This document shows, one piece after another, positions 1 to 8,015 of a DNA stretch of 45,711 nucleotides. The DNA comes from Cyanosarcina radialis HA8281-LM2 (GTDB taxonomy: Bacteria > Cyanobacteriota > Cyanobacteriia > Cyanobacteriales > CCAP-1448). The notes below the pieces were generated by a model that was not told where the DNA came from, searched no databases, and saw nothing but the letters and a program-made list of their open reading frames with translations. How positions within the stretch are numbered: the first letter of the stretch is position 1; each line of letters begins with the position of its first letter. A program made the translations under genes and the position numbers. The stretch lies in NCBI GenBank assembly GCA_019359615.1, contig JAHHHA010000045.1, positions 1-45,711 of the forward strand, written 5' to 3'.

Positions 1-544
1 TTAACAATAAAATTAAATTGATTATTAGACAAAGCTATGGCTTTAATACCTTTGATTCTTTACGAGAGAAGCTATTAGCTTGCTTATTTAAATAAGATTT
101 GCTTATCACCCTATGTACGGGAGAGCCACCACCTACGAGGATGGTTAACGCGCGATGCCGGATTGGTGAAAGGGAAGGCACTCCCAGGAATGTTGCTTCA
201 GGGTCAGTCATTGTTAACTCTGGTTTCATCACTTTATTTTTCTCCTTTTGTGTGAATTTGAGATTTTCTGGGTGTGAGTTTGGCACTGCCGACATCCAGC
301 AAGGGGACACAGCAGTAAAACTCCTTTCCAGTGCATGACTCTGTTTTAAGCGATCGCTCACATGATGTGTCCTACCCTTTCGGGTAGTTTTCGATCACCG
401 ATCGATTTCTGTTTTTCCCAATCAACGCAAAAAAGTGATCGCCCAATCCTGCCCACAAGATGTTGGGGAATTGCTCTGAGAGTGAGATCGAAGGAGCAGC
501 GTCTACAATAGAAGCAATATTTTACAGCTTTCAGCCTATCTGCC
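1..544. other. Intergenic stretch, no firm gene
   Basis: No recognisable gene lies here. The only reading frame with some merit is on the minus strand from an ATG at 229 to a stop at 35 (64 codons). An AGGAG stands 12 bases before that ATG, but the product resembles nothing I can name. A weak reading frame on the plus strand overlaps it. The end of the stretch, from about 489, is the upstream part of a duplicated toxin-antitoxin segment that recurs from about 2231. Confidence 0.4.
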
Positions 545-880
545 ATGTCGATCGGTAGCGAAGTTATCAAATAAGATCTCGATCGCCTAACCAACGAGCA
601 ACTCCAGCAAGTAGCTGACTTTATCGCCTTTCTCAAGTTTCGAGACAAGCGCTGTCGAATTGTCCTCGATCCCGATTGCTTAGCTACCTTGGCTACTGAG
701 TTTGCTAAGGAAGATCGAGTTCTCGCTGAAGCAGGAATGAGCGATTATGCAGCCATGCTCGATTGGGAAGATCGGCCTGGATAAAGCTCGTTTAATCCAT
801 CAGCTAGGACAACTCAATTCGGAAACAATCGCTCAGCTAGAAGAAGTGGTTTTGCTAACTCTGGGATACGATCGATAAAG
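545..880 (+). pseudogene. Collapsed mazEF-like toxin-antitoxin relic (copy 1)
   Basis: This is a decayed second copy of the antitoxin/toxin pair at 2283-2870. The antitoxin frame opens with ATG at 545 but reaches TAA at 572, where the intact copy has CAA (Gln). The rest of the antitoxin is still readable to about 775. There the sequence jumps directly to the last third of the MazF-like toxin, which ends with TAA at 878. About 260 bases, covering the antitoxin stop and the toxin start and middle, are missing compared with copy 2. The similarity also covers about 55 bases upstream of the start, so this is a segmental duplication followed by internal deletion. No functional product is expected. 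Confidence 0.85.
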
Positions 881-941
881 CGATCGCTTGCCTGGTTGTT
901 ACACTATACTTAGAAAGCAAAATTAAGCTCAGTGTGGAATT

Positions 942-1172
942 ATGAGGTCGATCGAACAACTGACAGAGGAAATTCTATCTTTGCCCAGCAGATCGAGAGC
1001 GCTGTTAGCGGAAAAAATCGTAGAAAGCCTGGAATTTGATACCGATCCCCAAATTCAGGCAGCTTGGGTAAATGAAGCCAAGCAGCGACGCGATCGAGTC
1101 AGGAATGGAGAGATCCAACCAATACCTGGAGAAGAAGCCTTGGCTCAAGTGAGACAACTGCTCGATCGATGA
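942..1172 (+). CDS. Antitoxin of a type II toxin-antitoxin pair (addiction-module component family)
   Basis: A 76-residue acidic, helical protein. It matches the short 'addiction module component' antitoxins (Unstab_antitox type) by length, by an N-terminal segment with SIEQLTEEILSLP followed by SRALLAEKIVESLE, and by the conserved AWVNEAKQRRD stretch. Members neutralise a RelE/ParE ribonuclease or gyrase toxin in the cytoplasm and usually repress their own operon. The stop codon overlaps the start of the downstream toxin by four bases (ATGA), so translation is coupled. This is the only complete pair among the three toxin-antitoxin loci in the first 3.4 kb. Confidence 0.85.
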   Translation: MRSIEQLTEEILSLPSRSRALLAEKIVESLEFDTDPQIQAAWVNEAKQRRDRVRNGEIQPIPGEEALAQVRQLLDR

Positions 1173-1459
1173 AGTATGTATTTCACCCAGAAGCACTAAC
1201 TGAATATGCAGAGGCCGTGCAATACTACGCCCAGCAACGTAGTGAGGTAGCACAGTCGTTTATTGATGCTGTTGAAGAAGCTGTTTATCAGATTAGAGAA
1301 TCACCTACTCGTTGGAGCATTCTTGATGAAGACGTGCGGCGGTGTCTAACTAGCAAGTTCCCTTATGGAATTCTCTATACAGTCGAGACAGACTACATTC
1401 TGATTCTGGCGGTCATGCATTGCAGTCGCCAGCCTGGATATTGGAAAAATCGCAGATAA
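1169..1459 (+). CDS. RelE/ParE-family toxin
   Basis: A 96-residue basic protein with the RelE/ParE fold signature: an N-terminal strand MKYVFHPEALTEY, a helix pair, a central segment SPTRWSILDEDVRRCLTSKFPYGILY, and a C-terminal strand followed by HCSRQPGYWKNR. Family members either cleave mRNA on the ribosome (RelE) or poison gyrase (ParE). The sequence alone does not decide which, though the R..LLxxFPYgIly and H.rRxPgYW pattern is typical of the ParE/RelE group paired with addiction-module antitoxins. The start overlaps the antitoxin stop by four bases. No frameshift or truncation is visible, so the locus should be functional. Confidence 0.87.
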   Translation: MKYVFHPEALTEYAEAVQYYAQQRSEVAQSFIDAVEEAVYQIRESPTRWSILDEDVRRCLTSKFPYGILYTVETDYILILAVMHCSRQPGYWKNRR

Positions 1460-1561
1460 ACCACTGATGAAATTGAAGACTTGCTGAAATAGGAATGTAG
1501 GCGATCGCCCGGTTCTACCCTAAAGCTGTCGGAGAATTTGTCTGAAAGCGCGATCGAATGA

Positions 1562-1584
1562 GGTGAAGTCTAGTTAGCAAATCT
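1562..1584 (+). pseudogene. Tiny relic of a mazF 5' region
   Basis: These 23 bases match the early part of the mazF-like gene at 2535-2557 with one change (TGG to TAG, Trp to stop). They would encode the GEVWLANL segment. Together with the loci at 545 and 2516 this is a third trace of the same toxin gene. The match is short, so common descent is likely but not proven. Confidence 0.4.
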
Positions 1585-1601
1585 CGATCGCTCTCTATAA
1601 T

Positions 1602-1772
1602 TTATTTGGGAGGAACAGAATATTGTTTAATTTTTGCTTCTTCAGACCAACGTTGATATTTAGCTGAATGAGCCATAATTACTTCGCACATTTCTTTGGC
1701 TTTATGTTCGGCTTTTTGAGCGAGTTCTAGAATTTCTTGTAGTTCTTGTTGATTTAGCTGTTTTTGAGTCAT
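1602..1772 (-). CDS. Small protein, second gene of a coupled pair
   Basis: A 56-residue reading frame that is rich in Gln, Glu, Lys and Ala and predicted to be almost wholly helical, with residues 5-50 likely forming a coiled coil. It begins MTQKQLNQQELQE and ends YSVPPK. Its ATG (1772-1770) overlaps the stop of the upstream gene (1771-1769) in an ATGA junction, which strongly supports that it is translated and works with that gene. I do not recognise the family. Its small size, coupling and place among toxin-antitoxin genes suggest a two-protein module, but this is inference. Confidence 0.6.
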   Translation of the reverse strand: MTQKQLNQQELQEILELAQKAEHKAKEMCEVIMAHSAKYQRWSEEAKIKQYSVPPK

Positions 1773-2146
1773 TGGAGGTTCTCCAAGCGAGTTTTAATTT
1801 GAATGACAGCGATTTTAGTTTCTAAGATGCGACCCAATTCTATTGCTAAATCCTGTCCGACTTCTTGTATTCTGTCTTCATTTAAAACATCAGTAGCAGA
1901 AAGATATTCAAGATTATTTTCGATTTTTTGCCGAGAGATACCGACAAAGAACAAACTCGAATTGAGGAAGCCAAATAGCTGGACTATGACAAAATTATTA
2001 GGAAATGATTCTAAAATCAGGTTAGCCAGTCTCAGTCCTTCTGTAGCTACTTGTTCGATCTCATTGAGTTCTCGGTTGAGTCTTTCGACTAAAACCGCAA
2101 TTTCAGAGGGAATAGTCATAATTATTAATTGTCGCATATCTTGCAC
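1769..2146 (-). CDS. Conserved-looking hypothetical protein, first gene of a coupled pair
   Basis: A 125-residue protein that I cannot assign to a family. The N-terminal half is helical and acidic (AVLVERLNRELNEIEQVATEG), followed by a hydrophobic stretch (FVIVQLFGFLNSSLFFVG, about residues 52-69) and a helical C terminus rich in Glu, Ile and Leu. A GTG start at 2146 is chosen because AGGAG lies nine bases upstream. An ATG three codons later, or one at 2119, is also possible. The stop overlaps the start of the 56-residue gene downstream. The pair lies on the opposite strand between two toxin-antitoxin loci. Confidence 0.6.
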   Translation of the reverse strand: MQDMRQLIIMTIPSEIAVLVERLNRELNEIEQVATEGLRLANLILESFPNNFVIVQLFGFLNSSLFFVGISRQKIENNLEYLSATDVLNEDRIQEVGQDLAIELGRILETKIAVIQIKTRLENLQ

Positions 2147-2282
2147 TTTTACGCGCTCCTCTTGCGGATTAAAGAGTCATACCCAACGACTCCAAGAGCT
2201 ATGCTAGAGTTACTGACTCGATCGCTCGAAGCAGCAGCATCTACAATAGAAGCAATATCTTACAGCTTTCCATCTCTCCCCT

Positions 2283-2519
2283 ATGCTAATCGGCAGCGAA
2301 GTTCTCAAACAAGATCTCGATCGCCTAACCAATGAGCAACTCCAGCAAGTAGCTGACTTTATTGCCTTTCTCAAGTTTCGAGACAAGCGCCGTCGAATTG
2401 TCCTCGATCCCGATCGGTTAGCTACACTCGCTACTGAGTTTGCTGAGGAAGATCGAGTTCTCGCTGAAGCAGGAATGAGCGATTATGCAGCCATGCTCGA
2501 TCGAGAAGATCGGCTATGA
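2283..2519 (+). CDS. MazE-like antitoxin, orphaned (copy 2)
   Basis: A 78-residue intact reading frame: a short N-terminal segment, a helix with the NEQLQQVADFIAFLKF pattern, then an acidic C-terminal tail (AEEDRVLAEAGMSDYAAMLD) typical of antitoxin tails that wrap a toxin. It is the undamaged counterpart of the relic at 545. The stop overlaps the start of a MazF-family toxin gene by four bases, which gives its role. That toxin is frameshifted, so this antitoxin has no functional partner at the locus. The DNA-binding fold is not obvious by eye, so the MazE label rests on the partner. Confidence 0.75.
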   Translation: MLIGSEVLKQDLDRLTNEQLQQVADFIAFLKFRDKRRRIVLDPDRLATLATEFAEEDRVLAEAGMSDYAAMLDREDRL

Positions 2520-2870
2520 CTAACCAACTTAAACGGGGTGAAGTCTGGTTAGCAAATCTAGACCCCACTCAAGGTTCTGAGCAAGCAGGTATTCGCCCTG
2601 TCATCATTTTTCACTCATGACATTGTTTCTCAGTTTTCTACAACTACCATTGCTATTCCTCTAACGGCAAACCAACGCCGCGCCTCATTACCAATTTGTC
2701 TGCTAATCGAACAAGGAGATGGCGGATTGACGCAAGATTCCGTCGCGTTGTGTTTTCAAATGCGAGTGCTGGATAAAGCTCGTTTAATCCATCGACTAGG
2801 ACAACTCAATTCGGAAACAATCGCTCAACTAGAAGAAGTGGTTTTACTAACTCTGGGATACGAGCGATAA
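2516..2870 (+). pseudogene. MazF/PemK-family toxin gene, frameshifted
   Basis: The frame starts MTNQLKRGEVWLANLDPTQG and continues SEQAGIRPVII, which is the classic MazF/PemK N terminus (an mRNA endonuclease). It stops at TGA 2618-2620 after 34 codons. The rest of a MazF protein (DIVSQFSTTTIAIPLTANQ and onward to LTLGYER) continues in another frame to TAA at 2868. The total length is 3n+1, so a net gain of one base near 2612-2619 explains the break. Nothing else looks damaged, so the lesion seems recent or is a sequencing error. Start and upstream antitoxin overlap in ATGA. Confidence 0.88.
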
Positions 2871-2973
2871 AATTGCTGATGCTTCTGAAACTTCTCAAAT
2901 CTAAGGGCGATCGCTAGTAATTCTTAACTAAAGCTACAATTTAAGTGTGATTTATTGCTATAGAGCCATAGAC

Positions 2974-3240
2974 ATGGATTTTTTCATCGTAGTTCTGCGA
3001 TCGAGTTCGGGGTATTGGGTTGCTCTTTGTCTAGAAAATGGAATCGTAGGGCAGGGAGAAACGCGAGATGGAGCGATCGCCAAGTTGAAGGAAGCGATCG
3101 AATCTTTTCAAGAAGTATACAAATCTGAACCCGATATTCACTGCGCTCCCGTTCCGATTAAGGAACTGCATGAATTTTTGACAGTCGAGTTGCAAGAGCC
3201 AACCTCAGAAATTTATGAACTCAGGGCAGTCTATGCCTAA
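2974..3240 (+). CDS. hicB: HicB-family antitoxin
   Basis: An 88-residue protein with the partial RNase H-like HicB fold: strand FFIVVLRSSSGYWVALCLEN, the GqGeTrdgAiakLkEAIE helix, and a C-terminal tail. HicB proteins bind and block HicA, a small double-stranded RNA-binding mRNA interferase. The ATG at 2974 places the first strand at the very N terminus, as in the family; a GTG at 2947 would add nine residues. Neither has a strong ribosome site. The stop overlaps the start of a truncated hicA by eight bases. With hicA broken, this antitoxin is also orphaned. Confidence 0.75.
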   Translation: MDFFIVVLRSSSGYWVALCLENGIVGQGETRDGAIAKLKEAIESFQEVYKSEPDIHCAPVPIKELHEFLTVELQEPTSEIYELRAVYA

Positions 3241-3349
3241 AAATATTCCCTCTCTTAAACCAAAACAACTTATCAAGCTATTGGAAAGAGGAGGCAGCAC
3301 ATTTTATCGTCAAGCTAAGGGAGACTATTGCCTTTTTTGGCAGAAATAA
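3233..3349 (+). pseudogene. hicA: hicA toxin gene, truncated 3' end
   Basis: The frame begins MPKNIPSLKPKQLIKLLERG and continues GSTFYRQAKGDYCLF, the standard start of HicA with the conserved G(S)xFxRQ(S/A)KGDH core. In this copy the catalytic-type His after KGD is Tyr. After about 36 residues the match ends and a stop follows at 3347. A normal HicA is about 75-80 residues. The next base begins a transposase remnant on the minus strand, so the 3' half was probably lost through IS insertion and decay. hicB lies upstream and overlaps by eight bases. Confidence 0.75.
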
Positions 3350-3589
3350 TCAAATAGCGAGTAAACCATTGAGGTAAGCACAACGAACGGAGAGGATTTG
3401 ATTGACACTCTCAATCTTCCACTGTGCGCCAGAAATTTTGCTCCTAGCGCCAATCTGTTTAATGGCTGACTCGACAGCAGCAGAACCAATTAAAAATCTT
3501 CTGATGAATGATGACACCATAAAGTTGAAGCTGCGATATAAAATCGAATAGGCGAGGGCAGATCGATCGTCCAAGCATCGCGAACTCAA
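3350..3589 (-). pseudogene. Transposase C-terminal fragment
   Basis: The minus-strand frame ends in a segment IGSAAVESAIKQIGARSKIS followed by GAQWK and a CAYLNGLL tail. This is the C-terminal glycine/glutamate motif (IGSG-VESA-K) plus the GxxW region of DDE transposases of the ISKra4-like kind. The N-terminal part of the frame does not continue the family, so only the last 55 or so codons are credible. It adjoins the point where hicA breaks off. No terminal inverted repeat is clear. The exact IS family is uncertain. Confidence 0.6.
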
Positions 3590-3612
3590 TCATTCGTGGA
3601 AAATTCGATCGA

Positions 3613-3893
3613 ATGTCGGTTGAGAACCCAGATTTTATCCTCTACGCCCAGCACGGTTGGGCTGATAATAATCGAGCGCTCGCGACTGCGGCTAAATACC
3701 CCGATGCCTCGCGCTCAAAGATGGCAGCACCATCCGTCTTTGGCGGAATCCAGTGGGAGTAGAACACGTCTTTTTGGCCTCGCCCCAAGGAGAATTTTTA
3801 GATGGCGGTTTTGTCGGATGGATACACGCTAAAGGGCTACGACAGACCTTAAAGGAAATTAGGGAAAAATATGCTAGCGATTTTAGATTTTAG
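3613..3893 (+). pseudogene. Decayed alpha/beta-hydrolase-like gene start plus downstream fragment
   Basis: From ATG 3613 the frame reads PDFILYAQHGWADNNRALAT, which resembles the N terminus of cyanobacterial alpha/beta hydrolases (strand, then the HGWA oxyanion segment). It stops at 3760 after 49 codons. A different frame continues without stop from about 3680 to TAG 3891, containing VFLASPQGEFLDGGFVGWIH and a helical, Lys-rich end. The two parts do not form one normal protein. This could be two fused fragments or one frameshifted gene, so the call is tentative. Confidence 0.35.
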
Positions 3894-3941
3894 ATTTATA
3901 TTAAATCCGGTCGATCGACCATCATTTTTATTCGATCGGCT

Positions 3942-4976
3942 TTAATTGTTGGTTCGGTTGGGATACCAGTGGTTAAGAATATCTTTAACTAAAACCTCTT
4001 TTATCCAAATCTGCGACACAATTAGCAGAGGGATAGCGAGAACCAAACCTAAAAACCCGAACAAGCTAGCAAAAATGACCACTGCCAAAATGGTAAATAC
4101 TGGCAGAATATCTACCTCTTGCTTCATAATTAAAGGAACTAAAACTAGACTTTCAAACTGCTGAATCGCGATGTAAAGCAATATGACTGCTCCCGACTTC
4201 CAAGGAGCATCGAGCAAGGCCAGCAAAGCTGGTGGGATGACGCTCAAGGTTGGCCCGACGTTCGGGATAAACTCTAATAAACCTGCTAAAGCCGCGTTGA
4301 CAAAAGGCAGCGGTACTTTCAAAATCGACAACCCCATAAAGGATACAAAAGCGATCGCGACCATGGCGATCAGAGTACCTTTAATCCAGCCCACCAAAGA
4401 AGCTTCGCACTCACTCAAAATTTCATCAACGCGCCGCCGATAAAAGGCAGGAAAGGCAAAGATAAAGATGCGTCGGTATTGAGAGGGGTTTGCTAAGAGC
4501 ATGACAGTCAGAACCAAGAACAGCAAAACGCTCAGGACAACGCTCAGGGAGTTATTCAACAAGACAAAAAAGTTACCTAGCAACCGTGCTATCCATGTTT
4601 GCAGTTGTTGTGTTAGATTTTCTAAACCAGAGAATTGTTCTAAAAGTGGCCCTGTAGCCGACTCCATCCAGTTAAACCAAGTACGCAGTCTTTGGGATAC
4701 CTGCGGTAAGATATCGACTAATAGTTGCAATTGTTCGACAATACGCGGCACGATAATGGCCAAAAAGCCAACTATGATTGCTAGTAAAGCGATCGCGGTG
4801 ATGGCGATGGCAACTCCTCGTTTGATGCGCGATCGCTGCAATCGTCGCACGACTCGGTTTAAAACGGTTGCCAAAACGACAGCAGCAAAAACTAGCAAAA
4901 CGATTTGCCGAATTTGCCACAGAATGTAAAGAGAAATGACTAGGACGATTAAACCGAGCCATTGCCCAAAACGCAC
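3942..4976 (-). CDS. AI-2E family transporter (TqsA/PerM-like membrane protein)
   Basis: A 344-residue polytopic membrane protein with the family layout: two N-terminal helices, a long amphipathic stretch (about residues 90-160), then five to six helices. The signature GLLEFIPNVGPTLSVIPPA sits near residue 245. Family members export small molecules or act as Na+/H+ antiporters; the substrate here is unknown. The GTG at 4976 is chosen because GGAGG lies eight bases before it. An in-frame ATG at 5030 falls inside an intergenic repeat and has no ribosome site. A second member of the family lies at 6356 on the other strand. Confidence 0.85.
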   Translation of the reverse strand: MRFGQWLGLIVLVISLYILWQIRQIVLLVFAAVVLATVLNRVVRRLQRSRIKRGVAIAITAIALLAIIVGFLAIIVPRIVEQLQLLVDILPQVSQRLRTWFNWMESATGPLLEQFSGLENLTQQLQTWIARLLGNFFVLLNNSLSVVLSVLLFLVLTVMLLANPSQYRRIFIFAFPAFYRRRVDEILSECEASLVGWIKGTLIAMVAIAFVSFMGLSILKVPLPFVNAALAGLLEFIPNVGPTLSVIPPALLALLDAPWKSGAVILLYIAIQQFESLVLVPLIMKQEVDILPVFTILAVVIFASLFGFLGLVLAIPLLIVSQIWIKEVLVKDILNHWYPNRTNN

Positions 4977-4998
4977 AATTTTGCCTCCCTCGATCGCA

Positions 4999-5118
4999 AC
5001 AATTGTCAATTCGCAATTGCCAATTGGCAATTAAAATCCGGTTTTTAAAACCTTGAATCCAGCCCTCACCCCCAACCCCTCTCCCAAGCTTGGGAGAGGG
5101 GAGCCGGAGGCGAGGCAG
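4999..5118. repeat. Composite dispersed repeat with REP-type hairpin
   Basis: The left part (4999-5033) is a run of near-palindromic AATTGNCAATT-like units. The right part (5034-5118) opens with AATCCGGTTTTTAAAACC and contains a long hairpin, CCCCTCTCCCAAGC pairing with GCTTGGGAGAGGGG at about 5076-5104, then GAGCCGGAGGCGAG. The same AATCCGGTTTTTAAAACC plus hairpin recurs at 37641, and a related hairpin occurs at 16647 and inside the WD40 gene at 11662. Confidence 0.75.
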
Positions 5119-5201
5119 CATTAGAGTGCAATAGCTGTAGGTTGGGCCCTTGCGCCAGCAAAACCCAACAAACCCAAACGTAACGCTAAACCTCAAATCG
5201 G

Positions 5202-6077
5202 TTAGAGATTCTTATCGACGATCGGACGACCTTCGCTATCGACATCTAACTCTTCTCGACGAATTCGTTCTTGGGCGTTAACAGTATCGCGATCGACTTC
5301 TTTTCTGACATTTACTTCCTCGCGCAGTACCGTTTCTTTGCGAATATCGGGCTGCTCTTCGTAGACGTTCATCCGTACGGTTTCGCCAGAACCGAAAGCC
5401 TTTTCCCCAGGAGGAACTGGCTGACCCGCATTGGCTGGAGTGGTGCGCTCGATGACTACTCGATCTTTTTCAATGGGGACGGCCACGTTTTGGGTTTGGG
5501 TTTCAACGCGCTTGCCGATGCTTACTTCTCCGGTTTTTCGGCGTTGTTTGTTGGCAATCAGACGCTCTTCGTATAACTTCAGGCTTTGGTGGTCGCGATC
5601 GTTCATCTCGAACAGATCCGGCTTTTGTTGGTAGTCGTAGATGTCATGGTCGATATTTCCCATTGACGAAGGCATGACGGCGGCGGCAATGCCTAACTGG
5701 GTTGGCGTGCGTTCGAGAGGATAATTGTCATAAACTCCCGTTACTCGCTCTTCATAATCGCGATCGAGCTTGAGATCTTCGCTGAATTCGGGCAAATCTT
5801 CTACTTGCTCTTTGGTGAGTCCTACGGCATAGATGCGGCGATCGATGCTGTCTATCCGAGAACGACCGACGGGGAGCAACACTTGCTTGCCAAACACCCA
5901 GAAGCCCGTATCGACCACAAAATAACGGAAACGACCGGCCTCGTCCACCATGATATTTTTGACGCTGCCAATTTTGTCATCGTCTATGTCTGAATAGACA
6001 TCGTAGTTTTTGATGTCATCACCACCAAAAGTATCTTGATAGTCGCTGTCAAATTCTTCTAATTTGTAAAGAGCCAT
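5202..6077 (-). CDS. PRC-barrel and DUF2382 stress-response protein
   Basis: A 291-residue soluble, highly charged protein. Residues about 20-95 form a PRC-barrel (DDDKIGSVKNIMVDEAGRFR, then FVVDTGFWVFGKQVLLPVG). Residues about 170-285 match DUF2382: GEVSIGKRVETQTQNVAVPI followed by repeated RKETVLREEVNVRKEVDR elements. Proteins of this architecture are general stress proteins of unknown mechanism (YsnF-like). The ATG at 6077 is preceded by AAAGGAAA. A 278-base divergent intergenic region separates it from the AI-2E gene at 6356. Confidence 0.87.
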   Translation of the reverse strand: MALYKLEEFDSDYQDTFGGDDIKNYDVYSDIDDDKIGSVKNIMVDEAGRFRYFVVDTGFWVFGKQVLLPVGRSRIDSIDRRIYAVGLTKEQVEDLPEFSEDLKLDRDYEERVTGVYDNYPLERTPTQLGIAAAVMPSSMGNIDHDIYDYQQKPDLFEMNDRDHQSLKLYEERLIANKQRRKTGEVSIGKRVETQTQNVAVPIEKDRVVIERTTPANAGQPVPPGEKAFGSGETVRMNVYEEQPDIRKETVLREEVNVRKEVDRDTVNAQERIRREELDVDSEGRPIVDKNL

Positions 6078-6355
6078 TTTCCTTTCATTCCTATCTTACG
6101 TACAAACTAGTTCAATTTAAAGCTAGATTTGAAAGGTGGAAAACTAGTGGAGAAACCGACATTATTTGTCAATTATTTTATATTGTTTGCTGGCTTAAGT
6201 CCAAGCAAACTGTATAGGTAAGACATCCGGCCAGCGACCGATTTAATGATTAAAATATTTAATCCTTTTGGTAGTTGCTAGTAATTGAGGAAATTGTCAA
6301 CATTCTTTAAAAACTAGGTGGCACTAAAAATCTGTTAGAACACCGCCAAGAAAGA

Positions 6356-7399
6356 ATGAGCGATACTTTTGTCAAACAACTTTGGAAGCGGATCGAGATT
6401 TCAGCACTAATTCGCTTTTTACTATTACTTGCCTGCGGTTGGGGAGTGCTACAATTTTTCGCTTATTTTGAAAGTATAATCGCCATTTTTGCCTTTGCCG
6501 CCATTATCGCTTTTTTACTTAGCTATCCGGTACGATGGTTAAATCGTTTCTTGCCTTATGGTGTGGCAGCGAGTTTAGTTTTTTTACTCAGCCTAGCACT
6601 AGCTGTGATTCTGGCAGCGACGATCGGCTTAAGACTTTTATCCCAAGGCCAACAATTAATCGATAATATTATCGCATCTTTAAACTCTTTATCTCCTCTA
6701 TTCGTTCAAATAGAAACGGCTTTACGAGAGCGGGATCTCCCAGTAAATTTGAATTTAGTTCGAGAAACGATTCGAGAGCAGATCCTGACAGGAATTGGTT
6801 ATGTACTGGCTAATTTACAAAGTTTTCTGACTAACCTGCTAACTTTAATAATTATTGCCGTAGTTGCTTTTTTTATGTTGCTAGATGGCAAACGGCTCTG
6901 GAACTTCCTTCTGAAAGTTTTACCTAAAGAGCGGCGACAGAGATTTACAGGCATAGTTAAGCGCAACTTTTTAGGTTTTTTTAGAGGTCAGTTACTTTTA
7001 TGTTTATTTCTAACGACTTCTACTTTTATTGTTTTTATCATTTTACAAGTACCCTTTCCCTTGCTGCTGTCATTAGTAGCTGGAGTATTCGATCTGATTC
7101 CGGGGATTGGAGCTACATTAGGTGTAGGCTCAATCACTTTAATTTTGTTATCTCAAAACGTTTGGCTAGCTCTCAAAGTTTTAGCAGCTTGTATTGTTTT
7201 ACAGCAAATACAAGATAATTTAATTGCCCCGCGAATCATGCAAAACACAGTTCAAATTAGTCCCGTCATAGTGTTTTTTGCCCTTTTAGTTGGAGCTAGA
7301 ATAGCAGGAATTCTAGGGATTTTCCTGGCGATTCCAATTGCTGGAGTCATCGTTAGTTGGCTGGAAATCGATGAAATAAAAGCGGATTCTTCTACATGA
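6356..7399 (+). CDS. AI-2E family transporter (second copy)
   Basis: A 347-residue membrane protein with the same family architecture as the gene at 3942: N-terminal helices (FLLLLACGWGVLQFFAYF), an amphipathic linker around residues 95-140, and the signature VFDLIPGIGATLGVGSITL near residue 245, followed by C-terminal helices ending in GIFLAIPIAGVIVSW. AAGAAAG lies just before the ATG. The two proteins are clearly diverged in sequence, so this is not a recent duplication. The substrate is unknown. Confidence 0.85.
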   Translation: MSDTFVKQLWKRIEISALIRFLLLLACGWGVLQFFAYFESIIAIFAFAAIIAFLLSYPVRWLNRFLPYGVAASLVFLLSLALAVILAATIGLRLLSQGQQLIDNIIASLNSLSPLFVQIETALRERDLPVNLNLVRETIREQILTGIGYVLANLQSFLTNLLTLIIIAVVAFFMLLDGKRLWNFLLKVLPKERRQRFTGIVKRNFLGFFRGQLLLCLFLTTSTFIVFIILQVPFPLLLSLVAGVFDLIPGIGATLGVGSITLILLSQNVWLALKVLAACIVLQQIQDNLIAPRIMQNTVQISPVIVFFALLVGARIAGILGIFLAIPIAGVIVSWLEIDEIKADSST

Positions 7400-7401
7400 C
7401 G

Positions 7402-7772
7402 CTACCCACTCATTTTTGGATGCGCTATCCGCGATCGAGTGGAGACGAGTGAAAATATTGGCAAGATAATTGCGATCGATAAGGTTCTCTCAAAATTCTT
7501 ACTCAGGATCTTACATCTCTCCATCCAAGCATTGGAACGCTCAACAACCCATCGAGCGATTGCCGGAACAAATCCAGATTTCCCTGGTTGTGCCTTTTCC
7601 GGTTTCGAGGGCTTGGTCGAGAGTTGAAACTTGATTTTGGTCATAATCTGGGGATAAATTCGCTCTAACTGCTCCGTCAAATGTTCGGGATGACAACCAT
7701 GGTCTAGCAGGATAGTAATCTTGGGGATATTGACGGGTTTGGACTTGAAATAGATGTCAAATGGGTTCTATA
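7402..7772 (-). pseudogene. IS5-like transposase remnant
   Basis: The minus-strand frame can be read from about 7772 (NPFDIYFKSKPVN) through LLDHGCHPEHLTEQL to SGFVPAIARWVVERSNAWM, the last being the conserved C-terminal RWVVERsfaWl motif of IS5-family DDE transposases. The start, the first catalytic Asp region and the usual C terminus (around NAIAKI) are missing or shifted. It directly adjoins the stop of the AI-2E gene. Not functional. Confidence 0.75.
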
Positions 7773-8015
7773 GTGAACATCCTGGCTTTAATCTGACTTA
7801 TGTGGTGGGTTCGAGTCAAAAGCGATCGCCCTCAAACAGCTATTCTTAAAGCACTTCGGCCATAAATTTAGCTCGATCTTTCCCAACACCTATCCATCCG
7901 CGCCACCCAGATCGGGAATGAGCAATAATAAGGAGAGAAGAACGAGGATAGCGATCGCATCCTCACCCCAGCAATAAATATTTCCTGTTTTCTGACGTTA
8001 TTGGACAGTCGCAGT
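7773..8015. other. Intergenic region before the CobW-like gene
   Basis: No gene is visible in these 243 bases. I looked for a zinc-regulator (Zur) palindrome, which often precedes COG0523 genes, and saw none that is convincing. A GGAGAG tract at 7941 lies too far from the start codon to act as its ribosome site. Confidence 0.4.
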
